NCBI RefSeq assembly: GCF_034274695.1
Contig: NZ_CP128362.1
Coordinates: forward strand, 682,001-746,000
From: Chitinophaga sp. LS1
Lineage (GTDB): Bacteria; Bacteroidota; Bacteroidia; Chitinophagales; Chitinophagaceae
Length of the DNA stretch: 64,000 nucleotides
Reading direction: 5' to 3'
Shown here: positions 8,931-18,535 of the stretch, piece after piece
How positions within the stretch are numbered: position 1 is the stretch's first letter
Layout: the number at the start of each line of letters is the position of its first letter
Position numbers and translations under genes: made by a program
The notes under the pieces: model-generated
Told to the model about the DNA's origin: nothing
Databases searched by the model: none
What the model saw: only the letters and a program-made list of their open reading frames with translations

Positions 8931-8987
8931 AAAAAAAATGTCCCGCCTGTGGTACGCTGATCTGACGAGAAGCGCGGCGGGTTCTGT
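8931..8987 (-). ncRNA. abi-associated hairpin RNA, copy 6
   Basis: Promoter box TATATTTG at 9000-8993 with TTTG 21 bases upstream; stem arms 8976-8981 and 8942-8947; T run 8938-8931. It is the last unit of the tandem array; the AT-rich stretch 9001-9152 behind it leads to the end of the second Abi gene. Confidence 0.68.
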
Positions 8988-9152
8988 TATCACAAATATA
9001 CTATAATCAATAAGACAAAAACAAATTTTTAGCTACCTAAAAAATCAATTTTTAATAATTGATTCCAGTATTATTCAATCGATATTTTCCTTCACATTTT
9101 ACCAAAACGAGACTCTCATCAAACCATCTACAATCAACTATTATAAACTTCA

Positions 9153-10064
9153 TCATTGCCACAAATCTTCCTCATCCCAGTTCTCCAAAAAACCCATCTT
9201 CTCTAAATCAATCCCTCTATACTTTACCAACAATTCCATCAACCTATAACTAAAATCATTCCCCGGACTCGCTGTTTGTAATAAATACCTTACAATGCAT
9301 ATCTGATAATATAATTGTTCACTCACTACACTACCTGCAGGAGGAATATTTTTAATCCAGGGTAATTTGACTTGTCTTATTTCTCTTGGAAGGAATGAAA
9401 AAGGTCTGTAACAAATCAATGAATGATGCGCACAATAATTCCTAAGGATAGATACCACCTGCATCCATGACTGTAACCATCTTTCCTGAGGAAGCCCATA
9501 AACCTTAGCAATTATCCTCTTCTCCTTAATATCATCCCTAATATTCCTATATATCTTGGACAATGTACCAAAGGAAAGGATAGGCAAAGTTTTCCAGGCT
9601 GGAGGATGCTCAAATCCAGTTTTCTTTTTATCATGCTGTTTTACAAATTCTTCATCTGATCGCTCAAGCTCCCTGTCAATTTTCTCAATTGCATCATTCA
9701 GCCTTGCTTCATTAAAAAAGATACGCTTATCTGTAAACCAGTTTGAGCCATACACAGGGCACATCATGTTAATCATTATAGCTCGAAACGAAACTTCTAT
9801 CCGTTCCATAGCGTCCAGCAACAATAACCTAAGTTCACGATCAAAATTATATAGTTCAATAACATGATTGAAAGTGGCTCCAGAGATGAATGCATTACGA
9901 ACACTATCCTTCTGGAGGAACTGCCAATAATCTGCCAATCTATAATATCCTACATGCGCTAAATAATGATTAGCTTCATCACTATCATCTATTTCTAAGC
10001 CACGTTGTTGAAGGATTTTGATCTGGTCAGGTAATAATGGGAATTGTTTTTCAATGGAATTCAT
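9153..10064 (-). CDS. Abi_2 (AbiD/AbiF-type) HEPN abortive-infection protein, copy 2
   Basis: A 303-residue paralogue of the protein at 6385-7287, with the same blocks: FDRELRLLLLDAMERIEVSFR and LRNYCAHHS, where the Arg and His residues give the HEPN RX4-6H motif. The start is set at 10064 (MNSIEKQFPLL), matching the paralogue. A longer frame from 10172 would translate the hairpin and promoter and is rejected. Hairpin copy 7 with its T run ends 3 bases before the ATG. Differences from copy 1 lie mainly in residues 20-60 and 105-150. These may set RNA-partner preference, but that is speculation. Confidence 0.88.
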   Translation of the reverse strand: MNSIEKQFPLLPDQIKILQQRGLEIDDSDEANHYLAHVGYYRLADYWQFLQKDSVRNAFISGATFNHVIELYNFDRELRLLLLDAMERIEVSFRAIMINMMCPVYGSNWFTDKRIFFNEARLNDAIEKIDRELERSDEEFVKQHDKKKTGFEHPPAWKTLPILSFGTLSKIYRNIRDDIKEKRIIAKVYGLPQERWLQSWMQVVSILRNYCAHHSLICYRPFSFLPREIRQVKLPWIKNIPPAGSVVSEQLYYQICIVRYLLQTASPGNDFSYRLMELLVKYRGIDLEKMGFLENWDEEDLWQ

Positions 10065-10066
10065 AT

Positions 10067-10123
10067 AAAAAAAATGCCCCGCCTGTGGTACGCTGATCTG
10101 ACGAGAAGCGCGGCGGGTTCTGT
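10067..10123 (-). ncRNA. abi-associated hairpin RNA, copy 7 (in front of intact abi copy 2)
   Basis: Promoter box TATATTTG at 10136-10129 with TTTG 21 bases upstream; stem arms 10112-10117 and 10078-10083; T run 10074-10067. Nearly identical to copy 6 within the hairpin although the flanks differ. Confidence 0.7.
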
Positions 10124-10172
10124 TAACACAAATATACACCCATTCTTTAGACAAAAACAAATTTTCCCCCAT

Positions 10173-10225
10173 AAAAAAAGATATTCTTCAATTTTTAATC
10201 AAAAAATTAAAAATTGAAGAATATC
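10173..10225 (-). terminator. strong terminator behind the GH127 gene
   Basis: Perfect 20-bp inverted repeat (10180-10199 and 10206-10225) with a 6-base loop, followed on the minus strand by seven T (10179-10173). It separates the sugar-utilisation operon from the Abi module promoter. Confidence 0.85.
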
Positions 10226-10249
10226 TCAATCATTTCAATCACCCAATTA

Positions 10250-12247
10250 TCACTTCAAACTCACCTCCTTCACCCTCTCCAAAAACCATACACTCATCTC
10301 CCCCTCTCCCCTATTCGCCCAACTATAATAAGGTATCAACGTCACCCCCTCTTTTACCGTCTCCACCTCCTGCTCCTCCCGCTCTACATTCACCCTCTTC
10401 CCCTCTCCCTTCAACACCACTACCCCATTCAACAACCCCTTCTCCATCACCACATCCCACTTTCTCCCCAACTGAAACAAATTACTCACCTTCCCCCCAT
10501 TGTCCTTCCACTCCGCACAATACACCAACGGCCCCCGCTGGATCGCCACCTTCCCCACATCATCCACCAACCTGCTATCCGCCAACACCTCCTTCACCTC
10601 CATCGGCAAATTCATCGTCACCACATCCCCCTTCTTCCACTGCCTGCTCACCACCGCATACCCCTTCTCCATCTTATATGATACCGGCTGCCCATTTACA
10701 TTTATCACTACAGCAGCAAAAGCAGTATCCCTAAACCGATACAACCCATCCGGTATCGCCTCTCCCTTCGCCCATCCCGGTACCCGCACATACAAATCAA
10801 ATGCACTCGCCTTTACCGGATCTATTTTTAATACAATATTCCCCTCCCACGGATAATTATGCTGCTGCGTAACCACCACATCCGCATTATTCACTTTCAA
10901 TTTCGCTGTACTATTTATAAACAAATTCACATACACCCTCTTCCCCTCCTGCGCATACATATAACCCGGCACTGATGGCAAAAACCGCACTAAATTCGTC
11001 GGACAACATGAACACTCAAACCACCCTGAACGACCCGGCTCTAAACTACCATGCTTCACCCCATCCGTCACCTGCATCGCATTCGTATAAAAGAACGACT
11101 TCCCATCCAACCCCAATCCTGATATCAACCCATTATACATCACCTTCTCCAACAAATCTATATACTTCGCATCCCCATGCAATAAAAACATCCGCTCATT
11201 CCAAAATGCATTCCCTATCGCCGCACACGTCTCATTATAAGCCGTCGCATTCGGCAACTCATAATCCTCTCCAAACCGCTCCCCTTCCGGCACCGCACCT
11301 ATCCCTCCCTGTACATATATCTTCTTCCCCGTCATATTATTCCATATCCTGTCTATCGCCGCCAAATAAGCCGTATCCCCATCTATCGCCGCTATATCTG
11401 CCATCGCTGCATACAAATACATCGCCCTTACCGCATGCCCTTCCGCCTCATCCTGCGCCGTCACCGGCTTATCATCCTGCCAATACTTCCCATTCTGCCA
11501 CTCATTCTTACTCCTCTTATCATACGCCCGCTTCCCTCTCTCATCTATAAAAAACTTCGCCAGCGCCAGATAATCTTTCCGCCCCGTAATACGATATAAT
11601 TTCACTAACCCCATCTCTACTACCTCATGCCCAGGCGCCACCCCTCTCTTCCCTGGCCCAAATGTTTGCACCAACAAATCCGCATTCTTCAACGCGATAT
11701 CCAAAAAATTCTTCTTCCCCGTCGCCAGATAATGCGCACTCGCCGCCTCAAATAAATGCCCTGAATTATACAACTCATGACTCAACACATGCTCATTCAC
11801 CCACCGCTCTGGCCCCGCCCACTCTGGTGGATGCAAAGGATCAATCGTCCTCGCCGTATACAAATACCCATCCGGCTCCTGCGCCTTCGCCACTATCGCT
11901 ATCAATGAATCTACATACCGATCCATTTGCTTATCCGGCGTCACTGCCATCGAAAACGAAGCCCCTTCTATCGTCTTGTAAATATCCGTATCATCAAATG
12001 TAAACTTCGTACAAAACTTCCCCGAATGCGCTGCCGCCATCTCAAAATTCTTTACCCTGCCGGTATTCTCACACCGCGCAAACGACGCCGGTATCGTTAC
12101 GGTATGATTCACCTGAATACGCGGCAACCAAAAGTTGTCCGTCAATTTTACCGCTGTAAAATTGACTGCACGGATCGGATAATCCGCTTGTTGGGCTGAT
12201 AAGGTAACTGAATAGAACAGTGACAATGATAAAAATAATCGCTTCAT
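10250..12247 (-). CDS. GH127 family beta-L-arabinofuranosidase
   Basis: A 665-residue secreted glycoside hydrolase (signal peptide MKRLFLSLSLFYSVTLSAQ). GH127 enzymes such as bifidobacterial HypBA1 release beta-L-arabinofuranose using a zinc-bound cysteine nucleophile. The matching residues are visible: E323 in EGERF, E339 and C341 in YNETCAAIG, and C414/C415 in FECSCCPTN. It lies downstream of SusC and SusD on the same strand, so it is probably the catabolic enzyme of that locus, acting on arabinose-containing plant glycans. Other GH127 members have different sugar specificities, so the substrate is not certain. The 3' two thirds of the coding strand are strongly G-rich and C-poor. Confidence 0.9.
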   Translation of the reverse strand: MKRLFLSLSLFYSVTLSAQQADYPIRAVNFTAVKLTDNFWLPRIQVNHTVTIPASFARCENTGRVKNFEMAAAHSGKFCTKFTFDDTDIYKTIEGASFSMAVTPDKQMDRYVDSLIAIVAKAQEPDGYLYTARTIDPLHPPEWAGPERWVNEHVLSHELYNSGHLFEAASAHYLATGKKNFLDIALKNADLLVQTFGPGKRGVAPGHEVVEMGLVKLYRITGRKDYLALAKFFIDERGKRAYDKRSKNEWQNGKYWQDDKPVTAQDEAEGHAVRAMYLYAAMADIAAIDGDTAYLAAIDRIWNNMTGKKIYVQGGIGAVPEGERFGEDYELPNATAYNETCAAIGNAFWNERMFLLHGDAKYIDLLEKVMYNGLISGLGLDGKSFFYTNAMQVTDGVKHGSLEPGRSGWFECSCCPTNLVRFLPSVPGYMYAQEGKRVYVNLFINSTAKLKVNNADVVVTQQHNYPWEGNIVLKIDPVKASAFDLYVRVPGWAKGEAIPDGLYRFRDTAFAAVVINVNGQPVSYKMEKGYAVVSRQWKKGDVVTMNLPMEVKEVLADSRLVDDVGKVAIQRGPLVYCAEWKDNGGKVSNLFQLGRKWDVVMEKGLLNGVVVLKGEGKRVNVEREEQEVETVKEGVTLIPYYSWANRGEGEMSVWFLERVKEVSLK

Positions 12248-12444
12248 AATCGTGCATGTTTATTATCAAAAAGTGGAAAAGGATATCGCCCTCTCCCCAA
12301 AGACCTATCTCAAAAAATAATTCTTCCAAAAAAATAAAAAAAACGCGCTGTAAGTCTACAAAAATCCATCAACACCCTGCAAAATCTTTCCAATACATCA
12401 CTAAAAAGCATTCAGTAAACTCACAAAAAAGCATCCACTCAATC

Positions 12445-14055
12445 CTAGTAACCCGCATTCTGCTTCAAATTCGCATTCTTATTCAACTCCGTCCTCGGTA
12501 TCGGATACAAACTCCTATAATCCCCATTCGGACTATGCGAAAACCAACTCTTCTTCGTAAACACCCCAAACCTGATCATATCCTGCCTCCTTCTCCCCTC
12601 CTGACTAAACTCCCATCCCAACTCATCCAAAAACCGCCCATACACCACATCACTCCCCCCCTGAAAACTTGAATCCAAATGATTCCTCAACCCATAATCA
12701 TACTCACTCCCCTTCAACAAATCTGCCCCCGTCACCGTCGCCTTTGATGGATTCGTTGAAAATGACCGCTGCCTTACCGTCGTCACTAACGTCGCCGCAT
12801 CTGCTGTATTTCCCGTCCGTAACAAACTCTCCGCCTTCATCATCAACACATCCGCATACCTGAACAACGGCCAGTCATTACTCAACTGCACCTGCGCCTT
12901 CTGCTTTATCTCAAACTTCCCCAATCTATACCCATGTATCTCCTCCGATGCATCTATCCCCGGTACCGCATTGATGTAATTCAATGGCTGCCCTGAATAA
13001 GCCCCCATTGTACAATTCAACACCTCCCCACCCGCACTGTACTGCTGCCCCTTTATCCAGTTATCCCTGAGCCGGTCATCATCCACATCATACGTCTTTA
13101 TAAACTGTGGTATCGCACATATCCCTCCCCACGGCGTTGACTTCAAATTATACGTCGCCTGGTTCGCCGGCTGCAATGTCTCCATATGTATATCAAATGC
13201 ATTCCAGTTCGTCACATACGTCTCATCGAAAGGTAATGCAAAAATGATCTCTGGTGAGTTCTCATTCTCTGTAATGAACACATTCTTCTGCGCTGCCTCC
13301 AATGCAAACCCTACATGAGAATCTATCAACGTATCACACTGCTTTATACACGCTGCCCACGCCGGCACACCCGTATACACCTCCGCATTCAGGTACATCT
13401 TTGCCAACAACGCATGCGCCGCCCACTGATTGAATTTCCCATACGTCGTTCCATCATTCTTCGCACTCAACAATGGCAGATAGGTATTGATCTCATTCAC
13501 GATAAAATCATATACCTCTTTCCGTGTGTTCTGTGTAGGCAGATATCCTGACGGCACATTGAACTCCGTTACTAACGGTACATTCCCATAAAAATCACAC
13601 AACACATAATAATATGATGCCCGCAATACATGCAACTCCGCCAGCGTGGCATGCTTGGCCGTTGAATCTGATATAGGTATGATCCCTGACTCTAACTGAT
13701 AGATCACCCTGTTACAATTCGTAATCCCCGCATATGCACGCCCCCATGTCTGCACCACTATATCATCATCCGCTGTCCAGGTATGCTCATGTATACGCAG
13801 ATAAACACCCCCATCTACCCAACCATTCGGCCTCGCCGGTATCACCACTTCATCTCCTGATACTTCCTGCGCACGGAACAATCCATTCCAATCATTCATC
13901 ACATACCGCCAGTTTACATACGCTGCCCCCACCAGACTCGCCAAATCTTCTGTAGTCGGATCAAACTGACTATCAATGATCTTATTATAACTGGTATCTT
14001 TTAGTTTGGTACAGGCCATTGCAAACAGCACTGCTATCCATATGTATCTTTTCAT
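12445..14055 (-). CDS. SusD/RagB-family glycan-binding lipoprotein
   Basis: A 536-residue surface lipoprotein (signal MKRYIWIAVLFAMAC). SusD proteins cap the SusC barrel and capture oligosaccharides. The typical N-terminus (LKDTSYNKIIDSQFDPTTEDLASLVGAAY), an internal helical region (TLAELHVLRASYYYVLCDFYGNVPLV), ADVLMMKAESLLRTGN, and the C-terminal signature LNKNANLKQNAGY are all present. It follows its SusC partner by 10 bases and precedes the GH127 gene. Confidence 0.93.
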   Translation of the reverse strand: MKRYIWIAVLFAMACTKLKDTSYNKIIDSQFDPTTEDLASLVGAAYVNWRYVMNDWNGLFRAQEVSGDEVVIPARPNGWVDGGVYLRIHEHTWTADDDIVVQTWGRAYAGITNCNRVIYQLESGIIPISDSTAKHATLAELHVLRASYYYVLCDFYGNVPLVTEFNVPSGYLPTQNTRKEVYDFIVNEINTYLPLLSAKNDGTTYGKFNQWAAHALLAKMYLNAEVYTGVPAWAACIKQCDTLIDSHVGFALEAAQKNVFITENENSPEIIFALPFDETYVTNWNAFDIHMETLQPANQATYNLKSTPWGGICAIPQFIKTYDVDDDRLRDNWIKGQQYSAGGEVLNCTMGAYSGQPLNYINAVPGIDASEEIHGYRLGKFEIKQKAQVQLSNDWPLFRYADVLMMKAESLLRTGNTADAATLVTTVRQRSFSTNPSKATVTGADLLKGSEYDYGLRNHLDSSFQGGSDVVYGRFLDELGWEFSQEGRRRQDMIRFGVFTKKSWFSHSPNGDYRSLYPIPRTELNKNANLKQNAGY

Positions 14056-14065
14056 TGCTTTGGTT

Positions 14066-17000
14066 TTAAAAATTCAGATTCACACCTACAGTAAATGTTC
14101 TTACAGAAGGATACTTATCCCTGTCATCCACGCCCGGCGCCAGTCCCAGCCTGTTCACTTCCGGATCTATCCCTTTGTAACCTGTGAGTGTCAGCGTGTT
14201 CAGCGTGGATACATATACCCTCGCCCCATGGATGTACTTACTCTGAATATGATTGAAATTATAGCCTAAAGTGATGTTATCTATCTTCCAGAAATCTCCG
14301 TTTTCCACATAGTTACTATTGAACTCCAATGGCATATCCGTACTCAATACTGCCTTGCCCATTACCTTGTCATACGCTGATTTCAGACGATTGTACTGCT
14401 GCAACCCCGTGTTCTCATAATACATGCGCTGAAAGTTCAGTATCTGGTACTTGAACGCCCCACGCATGGTCACACTCAGATCAAAACTCTTATAGCGGAA
14501 TGTATTATTCCACCCTCCATAATACCTTGGCAAACCATTCCCCAATACCCGCTTATCTTCAAATGCATGTTGATATGAAGCATAATCTACCGGCTTCCCA
14601 TCACGACCTTCATAGATCCACTTTCCATCATTTGATATGTCTACTACTTTAAAACCATAGAAGTCGCCGATATTACGACCCACTCTCACAATATTGGTAA
14701 ATGTCTGAATCGGCTCTCCCGTACTACCCGTGGTGATGTAATCCACACTCGCCTGGTACAACTCATTGGAAAGTGTGATCAGTTTGTTCGTATTGGTGGA
14801 GAACATCAGACTCGTACTCCATTCAAAATCTTTCGTCTTTACCGGAATGATATTCACCATTACTTCCAGCCCTTTGTTTTCCATCTTACCCACATTCGCA
14901 CGGGTGCTGCTATACAAGTTAGGAGGACTAGGCACCGCATAATCATACAGCAAACCATTGATCCTCCTGATATAATAATCCACATTCCCACTCACCCGGC
15001 CATTGAACAATGTATAGTCTACTCCAAAGTTGGATTCATGCTTCTCTTCCCAACGCAGTTTATCATTCGGATTCTGTGAAGGACCCAGTGTCTGTATCCA
15101 TACCCCATTGTTATACACATAATCGCCATAACTCAGGATACCCACACCCAGAAACAGATCTGTAGGCTGTGTACCCGTCACTCCATAACCCGCACGAAGC
15201 TTCAGGTCTGTGAGCCAGCTGATGCCTTTCATAAATGGCTCATTGCTTACTCTCCAACCAAATGATACCGCCGGGAAATTACCCCATGGCTGCTTCGTTC
15301 CATACAACTGACTCGCCGCCTCATGTCTCAGTGAAGCCAGCAATAAATATTTATCATCATAACTATAAGTCGCACGACCAAAGAAACCTATCAGGTTGGT
15401 TTCTGACTTCTCACTAAATTGCACAGCCAGCCCTTGTTTCAGGGCATACCCTATACCAATGTCATTATATGAAAAACGATCTGTTGGAAAATCCCAGTTC
15501 TGCATATAAGAATTCCGGTAGTCAGTTTCCTGGTAACTATACCCACCCATCACACTGAATTTATGCTTGCCGATATTCTTATTATACTGCGCCGTTAGTT
15601 CCATCAATCGCTGCACATTCTGTAATGAACCTACTGAAGCATATCCATTCCTGCCATCACGCAAGGTTGATATGTGTTGCTTGGTCTCTGAATAACCACG
15701 CTCTTCATTGTAACGGGTATAAGAAAACAACGCTGACAGTTTCAATCCCTCTATTGGCAACAACGTGATGGTACTGTTCATACGCGTATTCTGTGAAGTG
15801 TTTTCTCCACTGCTCTCATACAATCTTGACAAAGGATTTTCATAGTTGAACAAACCTGTCTGTTCAAACCACTTACCTGTTGAGTCGTATATTGGAGATG
15901 TCGGATTCCTTATCAATGCCTGTCTGTAGGTATACCCGTTAAAACTAATGCCATCACCTGTAGTGGTGAACTTATTATTTGAATTCAATAAACCTACATT
16001 GATGCGCAGCTTATCGTCCAGCATGCTATGATTGATGTCCACTCTACCTGTAAAAGTATTGTTGTCAGACTTTTTCATAATCCCTTCCAATGAACGATAG
16101 TTCACATTCGCGAGGTAATTCGTCTTGCTGTTACCACCACGGAATGTCAGGTTATGCACATGCGTGATCGGGGTCTGCGTAATCGCTTTCTGCCAGTCCG
16201 TATTGGACCCCAGATCCCATGATTTATCACGCGTACCATCTGCTATTTGTTGACGGTAATCTGCAGCTGTCAACATATCCATTTTACGGGCCACCGTCTG
16301 TGTACCTACATAACCACTATAATCTACGGTGTTGGTATACGCACCACCTGGCCTTCTGGTGGTTACAATGATTACACCGTTCGTACCACGTGTACCATAT
16401 ATCGCCGCTGCTGAACCATCTTTCAGTACATCCATAGATTCTATATCTTCCGGCGCCACTGTTTTCAGATCACCAGGTATACCATCGATCAGTATAAGCG
16501 GACTACTATTCGCACCTAACAATGTGGTATTACCTCTTAATAAGATCTGCGTACCACTGGTAGGATCGCCACTTGGTGCAGATACAGAAAGACCGGCTAC
16601 TTTACCTTGTAATAACTGTCCCGCATCGAGTACATTTCCCTTTACAAAACTTTCAGATTTCACAGTAGCAACGGAACTGGTCAGATCGCCTTTACGCTGA
16701 CTACCATACCCAATTACCACTACATCCTGCAGGGAGTTTTCACTCAGTGCCAATCTGATCGTGAGCTGACTGGTACCTTTCACCGGAACTTCCTGTGTTT
16801 TATAACCTACATAACTGATGACCAGTGTATCATTGTCAGTAGAACTATTCAAAGAGAAAACACCTTTCTCATTAGAGATCGTACCCGCATGAGATCCTTT
16901 AACAGAGATACTCACACCTGGCAACGGCTCTCCCTTTTCATCTGTCACCACACCAGAAATAGGCTTTACAAAAACAGCAGGAATAGATTTTTTAATAATG

Positions 17001-17374
17001 ATGTAATGTCCATCCTGTATATAAGCAAGATCGTTTGGCGCCAGTACTGCATCCAGGATCTCTTTGAGAGAGCGTTCTTTATCTTCCAGTGATGGAACCG
17101 ACGCCTGCTGGGCTACAGTGCCGTCAATGATAAAAAGCAGTTCAGTGTTGCGTTCAATTTGTTTTAGTACTTTATTCAGTTTGGCGTCATGGATATCCAG
17201 ATGGAGTCTGATGGCGCTCAGGTCCTGCCCGCGGCCATCGCGGGCTACCAACAGCAGCGTCGTTGTACATAAAACCAGTATGACCAGGAACAGGAAGCGC
17301 ATGATCTTTAATAACGGTTGAAAACGTTCGTATAAGGGAATAGGAACCCCGCTTAAAATACCGCAGTATTTCAT
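14066..17374 (-). CDS. SusC/RagA TonB-linked outer-membrane protein with STN domain
   Basis: A 1102-residue SusC-type importer counted from the ATG at 17374 (MKYCGILSG). A late-placed signal helix (MRFLFLVILVLCTTTLLLVA) is followed by an STN domain (IRLHLDIHDAKLNKVLKQIE ... SLKEILDAVLAPNDLAYIQ), then the carboxypeptidase-like domain (ISGVVTDEKGEPLPGVSISVKG). The TonB-box/plug region (DVVVIGYGSQRKGDLTSSV) and a barrel ending TVGVNLNF complete it. The STN domain fits control by the FecR and ECF sigma genes just upstream. With SusD and GH127 it forms a polysaccharide utilisation locus. Confidence 0.94.
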   Translation of the reverse strand: MKYCGILSGVPIPLYERFQPLLKIMRFLFLVILVLCTTTLLLVARDGRGQDLSAIRLHLDIHDAKLNKVLKQIERNTELLFIIDGTVAQQASVPSLEDKERSLKEILDAVLAPNDLAYIQDGHYIIIKKSIPAVFVKPISGVVTDEKGEPLPGVSISVKGSHAGTISNEKGVFSLNSSTDNDTLVISYVGYKTQEVPVKGTSQLTIRLALSENSLQDVVVIGYGSQRKGDLTSSVATVKSESFVKGNVLDAGQLLQGKVAGLSVSAPSGDPTSGTQILLRGNTTLLGANSSPLILIDGIPGDLKTVAPEDIESMDVLKDGSAAAIYGTRGTNGVIIVTTRRPGGAYTNTVDYSGYVGTQTVARKMDMLTAADYRQQIADGTRDKSWDLGSNTDWQKAITQTPITHVHNLTFRGGNSKTNYLANVNYRSLEGIMKKSDNNTFTGRVDINHSMLDDKLRINVGLLNSNNKFTTTGDGISFNGYTYRQALIRNPTSPIYDSTGKWFEQTGLFNYENPLSRLYESSGENTSQNTRMNSTITLLPIEGLKLSALFSYTRYNEERGYSETKQHISTLRDGRNGYASVGSLQNVQRLMELTAQYNKNIGKHKFSVMGGYSYQETDYRNSYMQNWDFPTDRFSYNDIGIGYALKQGLAVQFSEKSETNLIGFFGRATYSYDDKYLLLASLRHEAASQLYGTKQPWGNFPAVSFGWRVSNEPFMKGISWLTDLKLRAGYGVTGTQPTDLFLGVGILSYGDYVYNNGVWIQTLGPSQNPNDKLRWEEKHESNFGVDYTLFNGRVSGNVDYYIRRINGLLYDYAVPSPPNLYSSTRANVGKMENKGLEVMVNIIPVKTKDFEWSTSLMFSTNTNKLITLSNELYQASVDYITTGSTGEPIQTFTNIVRVGRNIGDFYGFKVVDISNDGKWIYEGRDGKPVDYASYQHAFEDKRVLGNGLPRYYGGWNNTFRYKSFDLSVTMRGAFKYQILNFQRMYYENTGLQQYNRLKSAYDKVMGKAVLSTDMPLEFNSNYVENGDFWKIDNITLGYNFNHIQSKYIHGARVYVSTLNTLTLTGYKGIDPEVNRLGLAPGVDDRDKYPSVRTFTVGVNLNF

Positions 17375-17550
17375 ATCTTTAAATGCATTTTGTATGATGA
17401 AATAGAAGTACAATGCCGTAGCGCTGAGGCATCTGAAGTTTGCAGACCGTGGATGCTGAAAGCGCTATGTTCTTTCTATCATGAAGAATCACCGGCGGGC
17501 ATGCTGATAAATTTCATAACGGGAATATTTAATCAATAAAAAAACTATCC

Positions 17551-18468
17551 TTAATTACTACAGCCACTACCTGAAATAGTTACCTCCCTCTTATCTTCAC
17601 TGATGCTAAATGTGGAATTGTTAATCTTACACAACATGGATAAAATGAATGGCAGATTGGCTGCCTGGTCAAAACTGGCCAGGAAAGTACAGTGCGCAAG
17701 TGCCGGATTTTCAAAGTGAACATCGACATCATACTTCCGGCTTAAGCGATGGGCAACTTCTTCAAAAGTTTCATTGTTGACTTCAAAGCTGCCGTCTATC
17801 CAGGCTTTATATACGACTGCGTTTACCTGTTTTTCCCTGATCGCGCCTGTGATTGGTTCCAGCGCAATCTGTTTGTTGGCAGTGAGCACTTTCAATTGCT
17901 GATGTTGATCTTCTACCTGTACTTTGCCGGTGGCGACGGTAATGAGGACTTTAGGATCATTTTTGTAAGCTTTAACGTTGAAAGATGTCCCTAAAACTGT
18001 GGCGGTACAGGGGCCAGCTTTTACGACGAAAGGGCGGCCTGCAGCCTGTTTGATATTGAAGAAGGCCTCGCCTTCCAGTGTTACTTCTCTTTTATTGTCA
18101 GTTTCGTTATACGTAAGTTTACTATCTGCATTGAGCCATACTTCAGAGCTATCTGGCAACAATAATCGATTTTGGTGTTCGCGGGGAACATAAACAGCCA
18201 TTTGCCTGGTAACTGGTTTTTTATAATAATGATAGCCAGCGGCAAACAATAGCAACACCGCAGCAGCGATGCTTACCCATTTAAAAGATTTTCTTCGGGA
18301 ACCAATTTGAATCCCCTCCCTGATCCGTACCCCCATCTGTGCATCCGGTACTGGCGTGGGCATGGCTTCCCGGGCCTGGTACCACTCCTGCAAACGCTGT
18401 ATTTCAGCAGGGGTAGCAGTGCCATTGAGCCATTTTTCAGCTAGTTCCTGAATGTTTTCTTTTGACAT
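17551..18468 (-). CDS. FecR-family anti-sigma factor
   Basis: A 305-residue anti-sigma regulator. The N-terminal sigma-binding part (ELAEKWLNGTATPAEIQRLQEWYQ) is followed by a membrane helix (FKWVSIAAAVLLLFAAGYHYY). The periplasmic FecR domain reads LLPDSSEVWLNADSKLTYN and GEAFFNIKQAAGRPFVVKAG, and the C-terminal part (FEEVAHRLSRKYDVDVHFEN) would contact the STN domain of the SusC at 14066-17374. It lies between the sigma factor and that SusC. Confidence 0.93.
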   Translation of the reverse strand: MSKENIQELAEKWLNGTATPAEIQRLQEWYQAREAMPTPVPDAQMGVRIREGIQIGSRRKSFKWVSIAAAVLLLFAAGYHYYKKPVTRQMAVYVPREHQNRLLLPDSSEVWLNADSKLTYNETDNKREVTLEGEAFFNIKQAAGRPFVVKAGPCTATVLGTSFNVKAYKNDPKVLITVATGKVQVEDQHQQLKVLTANKQIALEPITGAIREKQVNAVVYKAWIDGSFEVNNETFEEVAHRLSRKYDVDVHFENPALAHCTFLASFDQAANLPFILSMLCKINNSTFSISEDKREVTISGSGCSN

Positions 18469-18535
18469 GGGAATTGCCCTTTTATAGGTAGAGTATATTT
18501 CAAAAGGTTTACCCTTGGTCCGCCGAAAAAAAATT

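Noticed and set aside
10065..10172. Longer N-terminus for the second Abi protein
   Set aside because: It would translate the hairpin and promoter, and the paralogue starts at the equivalent ATG.
10975..11550. Long plus-strand frames within the GH127 and SusD genes
   Set aside because: Strand asymmetry of the real minus-strand genes removes stops on the other strand; their proteins are Ser/Pro/His-rich without family likeness.
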